Assembly (NCBI RefSeq): GCF_003144035.1
Contig: NZ_QFWT01000005.1
Coordinates: 248,001 to 312,000 of the forward strand
Source of the DNA: Vibrio albus
GTDB taxonomy: Bacteria > Pseudomonadota > Gammaproteobacteria > Enterobacterales > Vibrionaceae
Length of the DNA stretch: 64,000 nt
Direction: 5' to 3'
Of the stretch, positions 37,142 to 46,386 are shown piece after piece. Position 1 is the stretch's first letter, and every line of letters begins with the position of its first letter. Under the pieces are notes generated by a model, which did no database searches, had not been told where the DNA came from, and saw only the letters and a list, made by a program, of their open reading frames with translations. The position numbers were made by a program, and so were the translations under genes.

Positions 37142-37922
37142 GGTACTGTCAAGTTAACTTCCTGTGTGGCAGTATTGACCAATGAATATTTATAAACGGC
37201 ATCGGTATCCTCCGGATATCATTCAATATGCTGTCTGGGTTTATTTCCGCTTTAGTTTGAGCTTTAGGGATGTTGAAGATCTTCTTGCGGAACGAGGCAT
37301 TACCGTAAGTTATGAAACTATCCGGTATTGGTGCAATAAATTTGGGCGTATCTATAGCAAGCGTTTGAAGAAAAGTGCCAGTCGGTTCGGTGATACCTGG
37401 TTCATGGATGAGGTGTTCATTAATATTCGTGGTGAGCGTCACTACCTTTGGCGAGCGGTAGACCAAGATGGTGATGTTATTGATATTCTTGTACAAAAAA
37501 GAAGAGATGGGAAAGCTGCAAAGCGTTTCTTCAAACGCTTACTAACCAGTAATCAAGGAGTTAAACCTTGGAAAGTCGTTACAGATAAACTCCGAAGCTA
37601 TGATGTCGCTCATAGGGAACTGGTACCCGAATCAATCCACGACAACATCAAGTATCATAACAATCGAGCCGAGAGCTCCCATGAATCGACTAGAGTTAGG
37701 GAAAGGCAAATGCGTAAATTTAAGAGCAGGGCTCATGCACAGCGTTTCCTCAGTATGTTTTCGTTGGTTTATAACGTCTTCAATTCACAAAGGCATTTAT
37801 GCAGTGCCGCACTCTACAAAAGTCGAAGATCTAAGGCCTTTACCACATGGAGAAATATCACGGCTAGTTAAGAGGTATTTAACTGAAAAATTGTGACGCA
37901 ATGTAGTTAAGTTGACAGTACC
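37142..37922 (+). mobile_element. IS6-family insertion sequence, complete
   Basis: 781 bp bounded by 17-bp inverted repeats (GGTACTGTCAAGTTAAC at 37142; the right-end inverse, ending at 37922, differs at one position). It contains one transposase gene. The 8 bp flanking each side (AAAAGTCA and TTCATAAT) are not a direct repeat. The element therefore either took part in an IS6-style adjacent deletion or lost its original flanks. Confidence 0.88.
37182..37871 (+). CDS. IS6-family transposase
   Basis: 229 aa DDE transposase, full length for IS6/IS26-like elements. An N-terminal helix-turn-helix (ERGITVSYETIRYWCNKFG) precedes the catalytic core: the first D is in WFMDEVFI, the second in VVTDKLRSY and the E in NNRAESSHE. 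No frameshift or stop, so it is probably active in trans. Confidence 0.92.
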   Translation: MNIYKRHRYPPDIIQYAVWVYFRFSLSFRDVEDLLAERGITVSYETIRYWCNKFGRIYSKRLKKSASRFGDTWFMDEVFINIRGERHYLWRAVDQDGDVIDILVQKRRDGKAAKRFFKRLLTSNQGVKPWKVVTDKLRSYDVAHRELVPESIHDNIKYHNNRAESSHESTRVRERQMRKFKSRAHAQRFLSMFSLVYNVFNSQRHLCSAALYKSRRSKAFTTWRNITAS

Positions 37923-38326
37923 TTCATAATAGCGAATTAACAATGAGAGTATTACGGCTTGCAGTACAGAAAAGACGAATTCAGGACAAAGTGGTATTTC
38001 ATTCTGATCAGGGATGCCAATATACCAGTGATTCTTTTCAACGGACGCTGAAAGAATACGGCATTGAATCCAGTATGAGCCGTGCAGGAAATTGCCTGGA
38101 CAATGTGGTAACAGAACGTTTTTTCAGGAGCCTAAAATCAGAACGAGTCAATTATCGACGGTACGAAACACGTCACCAAGCGATTGCTGATATCATTGAC
38201 TACATAGAACCATTCTACAATCAAAAACGAAAACATTATCGGTTGGGGAATATATCGCCTGTGCAATACGAGATAAATTTACAAAAAACTGCCTAAAACA
38301 GTCTCCAATTTTAGTTGACCGTTACA
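37923..38326 (+). pseudogene. IS3-family transposase OrfB, 3' fragment with IS end
   Basis: The frame is open from the IS6 edge (37925) and reads SELTMRVLRLAVQKRR, then the rve integrase core with HSDQGCQYTS and the terminal YNQKRKHYRLGNISPVQYE. This is the last third of an IS3 OrfB. The DDE catalytic set is incomplete because the N-terminal part was removed by the IS6 insertion or deletion. The element's terminal repeat appears to end at 38326 (GTTACA). Confidence 0.85.
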
Positions 38327-38541
38327 CTATTCCGGAATACTTCCATCGAGGGCTGACCCTTTTAACTCCTTCTGATTGGATAAAAGCAGCTGATGGGGAC
38401 TGTGTGGATGAATACTACCAATCGGATGCTGAAGTTCTTAAGACCTATTTAGCCATGTTGTGGAAGCCGATCGAAGAAAGAGCGTTAGAAAGAGGATGCT
38501 ATCTGGAATTTTTTATGAAGCATCATTTTAACTATGCCTAA
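38327..38541 (+). pseudogene. C-terminal stub of an unrecognised gene
   Basis: Immediately after the IS3 end, an open frame of about 71 codons reads TIPEYFHRGLTLLTPSDWIK and ends in MKHHFNYA and a TAA. The protein-like composition suggests a gene whose 5' part was lost to the IS3 insertion. I do not recognise the family. Confidence 0.45.
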
Positions 38542-38668
38542 TATGAACTCGGTCGAGATTTAGTGATTAGCTAAACGCGGTTCTGATACTTATATGAGTG
38601 CGAATTATCTGGTAATTTGAAGGGTTGGTTTTGTACTATATGTATGAATATAAAGTGTTTTTTCTGTC

Positions 38669-39000
38669 TTAAATGAAGTAGGTAGCCTTTTTTACGACAT
38701 CTAGCTCTTCTGCTTGTTCTGCCAACTGCCTTTTGAGCTTGGCTACTTCAGCGGCTAGCTCTTGCTCTCGCTGACTGGTCGTGGTGTCTTTCTTTACAGC
38801 CTTACGCCAACCGTAGATCTGAGATTCATGTAAGGAGAGCTGTCTTGCTGCCGCAGCTACTCCCACCTTCTATGCTAGCTTCAGGGCTTCTACTTTAAAT
38901 TCAGGAGAATGGATAATACGTTTCTTCTTGTTTGTCATGGTTCACCTTGTTAGTGATTGTACTCACTTAACTCGGTGTCTAAAACTGGTGGTGCGGATCA
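38669..39000 (-). pseudogene. IS3-family OrfA remnant with premature stop, plus IS left end
   Basis: OrfA starts at 38938 (MTNKKKRIIHSPEFKVEALKLA) and meets TAG after the helix-turn-helix start. It then continues in frame as GVAAAARQLSLHESQIYGWRKAV and a leucine-zipper-like heptad segment, ending VVKKATYFI. The IS terminal repeat (TGATCCGCACCACC, minus strand) abuts the IS66 fragment at 39000. OrfB of this copy is missing. Confidence 0.8.
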
Positions 39001-39425
39001 GGGTTAGCTAATCCCTTCATGATGACAGCTCGCGGATAAGCTGTGCCAGGTAACCTGCGGGGATGTTTAGCTGAATACTAAGTTCAACGTCATTAAACGT
39101 GAGCGTCATGTCCGCACCAACAGGAGCAGTCACTTGATAACGAGTCGTCTGCTCAACCACCTCTGCTCGGAACAAAACCGCTCTTTGGATGACTTCGGGT
39201 AAGCTCCAGTGAGCGTCGTTTTGAAAAGAAGGTTGAAGGGCTGAGTTGGTTCTGACGGCAGAACTCTCTCTGATTCAGGGAACTACTCTCATACTGCTGG
39301 AATATCTCCAGCCATTCTTGGTCGCTGGGTCGGCGGTGAGCCATGATCTTATCTCCTTGCTGATGGAGATAAGATCATAAAACTGGGGTCAGCTTAATTG
39401 AATGTGTGGTTTATGACGCGGTTAC
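39001..39425 (-). mobile_element. IS66-family fragment (broken TnpA, start of TnpB)
   Basis: TnpA starts at 39344 (MAHRRPSDQEWLEIFQQYES) and is frameshifted near 39180, apparently by one extra T. The other frame continues VEQTTRYQVTAPVGADMTLTF to a stop at 39017. The TnpB ATG overlaps that stop (ATGA) and is cut off after six codons by the IS3 end. The outer end probably lies near 39425 (GTAAC on the minus strand). Non-functional. Confidence 0.75.
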
Positions 39426-39429
39426 TATT

Positions 39430-39472
39430 CTTTTTCTTAACTCATGAAATTCTTTCATGAGTTAAGAAAAAG
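39430..39472. repeat. Perfect 20-bp inverted repeat with 3-bp spacer
   Basis: Arms at 39430-39449 and 39453-39472 are exact reverse complements around TTC (core TTAACTCATGAAA/TTTCATGAGTTAA). It lies at the edge of the IS66 debris and 155 bp before the lacI-type gene. It could be a terminator, an operator or a transposon terminus. Confidence 0.85.
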
Positions 39473-39523
39473 TGTTGTTGTACGCATTATTCCAGTAAGT
39501 GGCAAATAAACTGGAAGATTTTA

Positions 39524-39539
39524 TGTGACAAATGTCACA
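39524..39539. promoter_or_regulatory. CRP binding site, consensus match
   Basis: TGTGACAAATGTCACA matches the CRP core TGTGA-N6-TCACA exactly, about 90 bp upstream of the LacI-family regulator gene. It implies catabolite control of the regulator or of the whole beta-glucoside cluster. Confidence 0.75.
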
Positions 39540-39627
39540 ATCGAAAGTGCGAGGAACCTAGAAAATCAGTTCATGAAAGCGATTTCGGATATCGCAGAGA
39601 ATTTAGAAGTAGGGTTTTAAAGTTTTT

Positions 39628-40629
39628 GTGGTCACGATTAAAGATGTCTCTGAATTAGCGGGTGTTTCTCAAGCAACTGTATCGAGAGTGATTAATGGAA
39701 AGTGTCGTGTTGGTACAGATAAAAAGCTTAGAGTTGAAAGAGCAATAAAAATTTTGGGTTATAGACCTAATGCGATAGCTCAGGCATTAGCATCCTGCAG
39801 AACAGGAAGTATTGGTATTATTGTCCCTGAGTTAGGCGGTTTTTTTTCAGGTATATTAAATAGTATGGAAAGATTGCTCCGTAATTTGGGATATCACGTA
39901 ATTGTAACTACAGGTTCAAATACCGAACAGAGTGAACAAGAGTCTGTTGAATTTATGCTCAATAGGCGAGTGGATGCAATTATTTTACATACGCAACAGC
40001 TTTCTGATGAATATTTAATTGATTTGGAAAAAAAAGGAATATATATAGTATTAATTAATAGAATTATACCTGAAATAGCGGAAAGCTGCATTAACATAGA
40101 TAATGTGTTAGGAGGTTTAATAGCGACTAAGCATTTAATAAATATGGGGCATAAAACAATTGCTTGTATTACGGGTCCACTTGAGAAGGCTGATGCTAGA
40201 GAACGGTTAGAAGGTTATAGACAAGCACTGAATAGTTCAGATATCGAGTACAGAGATGATTTAGTAGTAGAAGCTAGCTTCACTGAAGAGTCTGGAGCCA
40301 GAGCTACTGAAAAATTGCTTGGAAGGAACTATGAATTCTCAGCTATTTTTGCATCTAATGATCATATGGCCTTTGGTGCTTCTGAAGTATTGAAAACAAA
40401 AGGATATGCTATTCCAGAGCAAATATCTTTGATTGGCTTTGATGATGTTATTTTTGCTCGTTATTTAACCCCTAGTTTAACAACAATAAACTTTCCAGTA
40501 GAAAGTATGAGTGAAGAAGCTGTACAGCTTGTTATTCAGAAAATAAAGAAACATGATAAAAATGTAAATTTTAAATTGTCACCATCTCTTGTTATTAGAG
40601 CATCAGTGAGAAATTTAAAAGAAACATGA
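39628..40629 (+). CDS. LacI-family transcriptional regulator
   Basis: 333 aa from a GTG (39628). The N-terminal LacI helix-turn-helix is TIKDVSELAGVSQATVSRVING and the hinge helix is ALASCRTGSIGIIVPEL; a periplasmic-binding-protein-like sugar domain follows. It probably senses the sugar taken up by the downstream ABC system and controls the cluster 40.7-48.8 kb. The ribosome binding site is poor (AGGG, 15 nt away). The gene is markedly AT-rich compared with the first half of the window. Confidence 0.88.
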   Translation: MVTIKDVSELAGVSQATVSRVINGKCRVGTDKKLRVERAIKILGYRPNAIAQALASCRTGSIGIIVPELGGFFSGILNSMERLLRNLGYHVIVTTGSNTEQSEQESVEFMLNRRVDAIILHTQQLSDEYLIDLEKKGIYIVLINRIIPEIAESCINIDNVLGGLIATKHLINMGHKTIACITGPLEKADARERLEGYRQALNSSDIEYRDDLVVEASFTEESGARATEKLLGRNYEFSAIFASNDHMAFGASEVLKTKGYAIPEQISLIGFDDVIFARYLTPSLTTINFPVESMSEEAVQLVIQKIKKHDKNVNFKLSPSLVIRASVRNLKET

Positions 40630-40665
40630 TTTTTTATATTCCTAATAAGACATTGAGGATGACAT

Positions 40666-41910
40666 ATGAAATTTAAGACATTGGCACTTTCAGGAGCGAT
40701 TGCATTAACTCTCGCTTCCACTGTTTCTGCTTCGGAATCTAGTATCCGTTTCGATGGATTTCCTGATTTTGATAGTAGTTTGAAAGTAATTGCCCCGGAA
40801 TTTGAAAAAGAGACAGGGATCAAAGTAGATGTTCTTATGAACAACCATGGGGATCACCATACTAAGCTAACTACTAACCTTGCGACTGGCTCTGGTGCTG
40901 GAGACGTTATTGTAGTTGATGTAGAGAAAGTTGGACCCTTTGTGGCTTCTGGGGGACTTGTGGACTTATCTAAACAGTATGGGGCAGATAAATATGAGGA
41001 ACTATTTGCTCCATATGCTTGGGCTCAAGGTAAAGGTGCTGATGGCGATGTATATGGTATACCCGTCGATTTAGGCCCGGGTGTTATGTATTACCGTACG
41101 GATATTTTTGAAAAAGCTGGGATAGATCTTAAGGATGCAATTAAAGACTGGGATTCATATATCAAAGCTGGGGAAGCGTTGAAAAAACAAAATATCCAGT
41201 TAATAGCCTCAGCATCAGATGTTGCTCAAGCCATTATTTTTACGACTGTTCCTGAAGGTGAAGGTCTGTATTTTGACAAGAATGGAAAGTCAGTTGTTAC
41301 CTCAGAGCGATTTGTACACGCCTTTGAAGTTGCAAAAGAAATTAGAGACAAAGGCTTAGACGGCCATATTCGAGCATGGTCGAATGAGTGGTATGAAGGA
41401 TTCAGAAAAGGCACATTTGCCACGCAACTTTCTGGCGCTTGGTTACTCGGACATTTAAAAAACTGGATTGCTCCTGAAACGAAAGGGAAGTGGGCTGTAT
41501 CCCATTTACCTGATGGTATCTACGGGAGTTGGGGATGATCTTTCTTATCTATACCTAAACAGTCTTCAAAGCAAGATAAAGCTTGGAAGTTTATTGAATT
41601 CATGACAACTAATAGATCTGTTCAATTGGAGCATTTTAAAACAATTGCAGCATTTCCTGCAAACGTGACAACGTATGATGACGCTCTCTTTAAAGAGAGT
41701 ATGGACTTCTTAGGAGGCCAGAAAGCACGTTTACTATTTGCAGAAGTAGCGAAGAACATAAAGCCTGTTTCTCCAGCTAAAGGTGATCATATTGCTCGTT
41801 CTATCGTCTTAGAAAATGCACTGATGGAAGTTTTAGATGAAGGGAAGGATATCAAAGTAGCTTTAAAAGAAGCAGAGCGCCTAATTAAACGTCGCACAAG
41901 AAATATGTAG
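40666..41910 (+). pseudogene. ABC sugar-binding protein interrupted by one in-frame stop
   Basis: A single frame of 415 codons encodes a family 1 extracellular solute-binding protein with signal peptide (cleavage near VSA/SESS). Codon 291 (41536-41538) is TGA; the context GSWG-stop-SFLSIPKQSS matches the usual GSWGGSF pattern, so one G-to-T change of GGA explains it. The remaining 124 codons continue in frame to a normal end (ERLIKRRTRNM). The product would lose its C-terminal lobe. It heads an otherwise intact beta-glucoside transporter operon. A sequencing error is possible. Confidence 0.85.
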
Positions 41911-41972
41911 TTATATTAGTAGTTTTTATAATCTAGGGAGGGGAAACCTCCCTATCGTAAGAGGTTTTTACT

Positions 41973-42962
41973 ATGAGTCAAGCAGCAAATGCAGCTATAG
42001 ATTCGCTATCATCAGAAAAGGTTTTTAATCGCTTGAAATTGAAAGCGCTTACTCCTTATGGGTTTCTATTACCTTTTCTAGTTATTTTTTCGATTTTTGG
42101 TATTTTTCCATTAGTTTTTTCTGTTTTCTTGTCCTTTCATGAGTGGAACCCTGTAGAAGGGCTTAGTGCAATGAAATATGTAGGATTCGAAAATTATAGC
42201 GTTGCTTTAACCGATCCGTGGCTTTGGAGATCTTTGAAAAATACAGTTTGGCTGGCTATTACATCTGGGGTCGCTCAACACTTAATAGCAATACCAACAG
42301 CGTATATTTTGGTTTCTATGGGTAATAACATCCGGCATTGGTTAACATCAGCGTACTTCTTGCCTTATATTACTTCTACAGTTGCAGCATCTCTTATTTT
42401 TTTCAATATGTACTCTCCTCATTCAGGAATTATAAATCAGTCTTTGATTGCTTTGGCTGATAATCCTATTCTTGGCTGGGCATTTTCCTGGGTTAATGAT
42501 TTTCAGCCTATTCGATGGCTAGAAGATTCTATTATGATAAAGCCATCAATTGCTATTATGGTGTTCTGGAAATATACAGGATTTAATATTGTGTTATATA
42601 CAACCGGATTGATGACTATTCCTAAAGATATATTAGAAGCTGCTCGTATGGATGGAGCGAATTTCTTACGTCGTTTTTGGCATATCTCCTTACCGATGAT
42701 TAGACCATTCATTTTCTTTGCTATAACCATGACTATTATTGGTAACTTACAATTGTTTGAAGAGCCATTTGTTTTAACTAGTGGTAATGGTGGTACTGGT
42801 CAGGCTGGTTTAACTATTTCTATGTATCTTTATAAAGTAGGTTGGGAGTGGCTAGAAATGGGTACAGCATCCGCAATCTCATGGCTACTATTCGCACTTA
42901 TAGCAACATGTACCACAGTTCAGTTTTTGTTCTTTGGCAAGAAAGGGTTAGAGGAGTATTAA
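41973..42962 (+). CDS. Sugar ABC transporter permease (MalF-like)
   Basis: 329 aa with six to seven transmembrane helices. The EAA loop that contacts the ATPase is ILEAARMDGANFLRRFWHISLPMI. It is the first of two permease subunits of a CUT1-type importer. Start supported by AGAGG upstream; its stop is one base before the next start. Confidence 0.92.
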   Translation: MSQAANAAIDSLSSEKVFNRLKLKALTPYGFLLPFLVIFSIFGIFPLVFSVFLSFHEWNPVEGLSAMKYVGFENYSVALTDPWLWRSLKNTVWLAITSGVAQHLIAIPTAYILVSMGNNIRHWLTSAYFLPYITSTVAASLIFFNMYSPHSGIINQSLIALADNPILGWAFSWVNDFQPIRWLEDSIMIKPSIAIMVFWKYTGFNIVLYTTGLMTIPKDILEAARMDGANFLRRFWHISLPMIRPFIFFAITMTIIGNLQLFEEPFVLTSGNGGTGQAGLTISMYLYKVGWEWLEMGTASAISWLLFALIATCTTVQFLFFGKKGLEEY

Positions 42963-42963
42963 A

Positions 42964-43854
42964 ATGGCTAGTTATATAACAACAAAGAATTCTTTATCTG
43001 GTCTGAAGCCTAGCGATAAGAATATTGAACTATTAACAAAGTTATTAATGATTTTTCTTGCTACTATTTTAATCGTATCTGCAGTAATAACCGTATTTCC
43101 TTTTATTTGGTCCGCTATTCTTTCAACTCGTGACCGCAGTGAAATATTTGGTTCTGGGATTAGTTTTGCTATTGGTGAAAGTTTAAAAATCAACTATGCG
43201 AAGTTACAAGAAATAATGCCGTTCTGGCAGGCTATGTTTAATTCAATTTATATTGCGTTTTTAGGTACAACTATTTCTTTACTATTTTGTAGCATGGGTG
43301 GGTACGCTTTTGCTGTGTATAAGTTTAAAGGTAAAAACGTACTATTTGGAATGTTGGTTGGATCAATGATGATTCCACCAGTTCTTAGCTTAATACCATA
43401 TTTTATGATAGTAAAATTTTTAGGATTGATGGATAACAGTATCGCTGTTTGGTTACCGTTTACTACAACACCATTTGGAATATTCTTGATGAGGCAACAT
43501 GTAGTAGCTTCTATTCCAAAGGAACTTTTGGAAGCTGCAAAATTAGATGGAGCAGGAGAATTTAGAACATATTGGAGTGTTGTATTACCATTGATGAAAC
43601 CTGCTTTGGCTACTTTATCAATAGTTCAGTTTGTTTTCTTCTGGAATATGTTTATGCAGCCACTTGTGGTTCTAACTACACCTGAAAATTATGTTATCAC
43701 TCAGGCATTACGGAGTGTTCAAGGTATTCCAAATACTCCTTGGGGGGCTGTAATGTTGGGTACCACCATTTCAATTTTACCATTAATTATTACTTATCTA
43801 TTTGCATCTAAACAGATGATTAGTGGACTAACGTCCGGTGCAGTAAAAGGTTAG
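42964..43854 (+). CDS. Sugar ABC transporter permease (MalG-like)
   Basis: 296 aa with six transmembrane helices. The EAA loop is LLEAAKLDGAGEFRTYWSVVLPLM. It is the partner of the preceding permease, with the ribosome binding site GAGGAG inside the end of that gene, so translation is coupled. A GH1 gene follows 13 bp later. Confidence 0.92.
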   Translation: MASYITTKNSLSGLKPSDKNIELLTKLLMIFLATILIVSAVITVFPFIWSAILSTRDRSEIFGSGISFAIGESLKINYAKLQEIMPFWQAMFNSIYIAFLGTTISLLFCSMGGYAFAVYKFKGKNVLFGMLVGSMMIPPVLSLIPYFMIVKFLGLMDNSIAVWLPFTTTPFGIFLMRQHVVASIPKELLEAAKLDGAGEFRTYWSVVLPLMKPALATLSIVQFVFFWNMFMQPLVVLTTPENYVITQALRSVQGIPNTPWGAVMLGTTISILPLIITYLFASKQMISGLTSGAVKG

Positions 43855-43867
43855 ATTTAAAAAGGTT

Positions 43868-45223
43868 ATGACAATGAATAAATATCAGCTTCCGAGTGAT
43901 TCTAAGTTACGTAGTAAGGAATTTGTATTCGGAGTAGCAACTTCCTCATACCAAATTGAGGGGGCTGTAAGAGAAGGTGGAAGGGTACCTTCTATATGGG
44001 ATACGTTCTGTAAAGAGCCTGGTAAAGTGGACAATGGAGATAATGGCGATATCGCTTGTGATCATTATCATTTATGGAAACAAGATATAGACATGATCCA
44101 TGCGTTAGGTGTAGATGCCTATCGTTTTTCTATTGCCTGGCCTCGTATTATTCCGGAAGATGGTGTGGTGAATAAGCAAGGGCTGGAGTTTTATGAAAAG
44201 ATTATTGACGAATGCCATGCTTTAGGAATGAAAGTTTATGTCACTCTGTACCATTGGGATCTTCCTCAATATCTTGAAGACAAAGGCGGGTGGCTAAATC
44301 GTGAAACTGCTTATAAATTTGCTGACTATGCTCAAGTTGTTAGTAATTATTTTGGCGACAAGATTGATGTATATACGACTCTGAATGAGCCTTTTGTAGC
44401 TGCATTTTTAGGTTATCGTTGGGGGGAACATGCGCCTGGAATTTTTGGTGAGCGAGAGGGATTTTCAGCATCGCATCATCTTATGCTAGGACATGGCTTG
44501 GCAATGCCTATTCTACGAGAAAATGCTCCTAATTCGAGTCATGGAATAGTAGTTAACGCTTCACCCGCATATCCTTATAGTGAAAAAGATCAAGGCGCAG
44601 CAGACTACAGTGAAGCAGAAAACTACCATTGGTTCCTAGACCCTGTACTGAGAGGAAAATATCCGGAATTAGTTGTTGAACGTCAGTCAATGAATATGCC
44701 AATGATTCTGGAGAACGATCTAAACATAATTAATGCTCCAGTGGATTATATTGGGATTAATTACTATACGCGTAGTGTTAATCGTTACAACGAGAATGGA
44801 GATATAGAATCAGTACCACAAGTTGATGCTGAACAGACGTACATTGGCTGGGAAATATACCCTCAAGGCCTGACAGATTTATTGGTACGTCTGAGTGAAC
44901 GTTACGATAATTTGCCACCGATCTATATTTCGGAAAATGGAGCCGCTGGAGATGATAAGTGTGTGAGTGGGGAAATTCATGATACCCAGAGAGTAACTTA
45001 CTATCAGGACCATCTTCAAGCAGTTGACGAGGCCATAAAAGCAGGGGTACCAGTAGTTGGTTATTTTGCATGGAGTCTTATGGATAATTTTGAATGGGCA
45101 TTTGGTTATACCCAGCGTTTTGGAATGGTTCATGTCGATTATAAGACCCAGAAAAGAACACTTAAACAAAGTGCAATTGCTTATAAAAATATGCTACTAG
45201 AGCGAGCAGAGGAGAATAAATAA
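43868..45223 (+). CDS. Intracellular beta-glucosidase, GH1
   Basis: 451 aa, the normal length for GH1. The acid/base E174 lies in TLNEPF and the nucleophile E356 in ISENGAAGDD. The N-terminal GVATSSYQIEGA motif is present and there is no signal peptide. It should cleave cellobiose, cellodextrins or other aryl- or alkyl-beta-glucosides after ABC uptake. Its stop overlaps the ATPase start by one base (TAATG), placing it inside the transporter operon. Confidence 0.93.
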   Translation: MTMNKYQLPSDSKLRSKEFVFGVATSSYQIEGAVREGGRVPSIWDTFCKEPGKVDNGDNGDIACDHYHLWKQDIDMIHALGVDAYRFSIAWPRIIPEDGVVNKQGLEFYEKIIDECHALGMKVYVTLYHWDLPQYLEDKGGWLNRETAYKFADYAQVVSNYFGDKIDVYTTLNEPFVAAFLGYRWGEHAPGIFGEREGFSASHHLMLGHGLAMPILRENAPNSSHGIVVNASPAYPYSEKDQGAADYSEAENYHWFLDPVLRGKYPELVVERQSMNMPMILENDLNIINAPVDYIGINYYTRSVNRYNENGDIESVPQVDAEQTYIGWEIYPQGLTDLLVRLSERYDNLPPIYISENGAAGDDKCVSGEIHDTQRVTYYQDHLQAVDEAIKAGVPVVGYFAWSLMDNFEWAFGYTQRFGMVHVDYKTQKRTLKQSAIAYKNMLLERAEENK

Positions 45224-46314
45224 TGGCTAAGGTTGAATTTAGAAATATTAAGAAATCATTTGGTGATGTTGATGTTGTTAAACATTTCGATTTTACTGTA
45301 AATGATGGGGAGTTTGTTGTTTTCCTTGGTCCATCTGGATGCGGTAAATCAACAACTCTTCGTATGTTAGCTGGTTTGGAGAGCATTTCTTCAGGGGATA
45401 TCTTTGTTGGCGACAAGATCATGAATGATATTGATGCGAAAGATAGAGACCTAGCAATGGTATTTCAGAGCTATGCTTTATACCCACATATGACAGTATA
45501 TGAAAACATTGCTTTTGCCTTAAAGCTAAAAGGTATGCCTAAATCAAAGATCGATTTAGAAGTAAGAAAAGCAGCTAAGATGTTGGAGCTTGAGCCTTTG
45601 CTAAACCGCAAGCCCAAAGAGCTTTCTGGCGGCCAGCGACAACGTGTAGCAATGGGACGGGCGATGGTTAGGACACCGAAAGTATTTTTATTTGATGAGC
45701 CATTGTCTAATCTTGATGCAAAACTGCGTGGAGTTATGCGGGAAGAAATTAAACGTCTTCACCGGGCTATTAAGACGACAACTATTTATGTAACCCATGA
45801 TCAAATTGAAGCAATGACATTGGCAGATAGAATCGTTATTTTGAAAGATGGTTATGTAGCCCAGGTTGGTACTCCAACAGAAGTATTCAAAAAACCTGCT
45901 AATAAATTTGTAGCGCAGTTTATTGGTAACCCCTCAATGAATATGTTGGATGTAAAACTTAAAGAGAATAGTGGTGAATATTTTGTCGAGCTAGGAGATG
46001 TATTGATTCCTCTTCCTGAACGGTTCAAAGCTCACGCGTCTCACAATTTAGCCCTGCATCTAGGCATAAGACCGACAGATATCCACCTGAGAGCGGAGCA
46101 AGTTGGTCATGAACGGACACTTCCTATTTCAGTTAAAATTAAAGATAAAGAATTGATGGGCGCAAGTATACTTCTTCAAACAGAAATTCAGGGACAGCCA
46201 CTGATTGTGGAAACTCAAGCCGCAGAAGTCGATGTAGATGAATTAACACTTTATCTTGATCTGGATTCGATACATTTATTTGATGCGTTTAGTGAAAACT
46301 CACTAGCAGAATAA
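45223..46314 (+). CDS. Sugar ABC transporter ATP-binding protein (MalK/UgpC/MsmX-like)
   Basis: 363 aa. Walker A GPSGCGKST, signature LSGGQRQR, Walker B VFLFDEPLSNLDAK and the switch histidine in YVTHDQ are all intact. A C-terminal TOBE regulatory domain follows. It energises the preceding permeases. Its tail is shorter than in maltose-type MalK, as in multi-sugar ATPases. Confidence 0.93.
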   Translation: MAKVEFRNIKKSFGDVDVVKHFDFTVNDGEFVVFLGPSGCGKSTTLRMLAGLESISSGDIFVGDKIMNDIDAKDRDLAMVFQSYALYPHMTVYENIAFALKLKGMPKSKIDLEVRKAAKMLELEPLLNRKPKELSGGQRQRVAMGRAMVRTPKVFLFDEPLSNLDAKLRGVMREEIKRLHRAIKTTTIYVTHDQIEAMTLADRIVILKDGYVAQVGTPTEVFKKPANKFVAQFIGNPSMNMLDVKLKENSGEYFVELGDVLIPLPERFKAHASHNLALHLGIRPTDIHLRAEQVGHERTLPISVKIKDKELMGASILLQTEIQGQPLIVETQAAEVDVDELTLYLDLDSIHLFDAFSENSLAE

Positions 46315-46386
46315 TAAATAAATCCATCAATTTAAAATAATTTATTTAGTTTCTCCTCGGGTGAGGAGAGGCTAGGGACACTTATA

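Noticed and set aside
37134..37930. 8-bp target duplication around the IS6 element
   Set aside because: Flanks AAAAGTCA and TTCATAAT differ, so no duplication is present.
41536..41538. TGA in the ABC binding protein as a selenocysteine or programmed read-through codon
   Set aside because: No selenoprotein context or family precedent; a GGA-to-TGA point change explains it fully.
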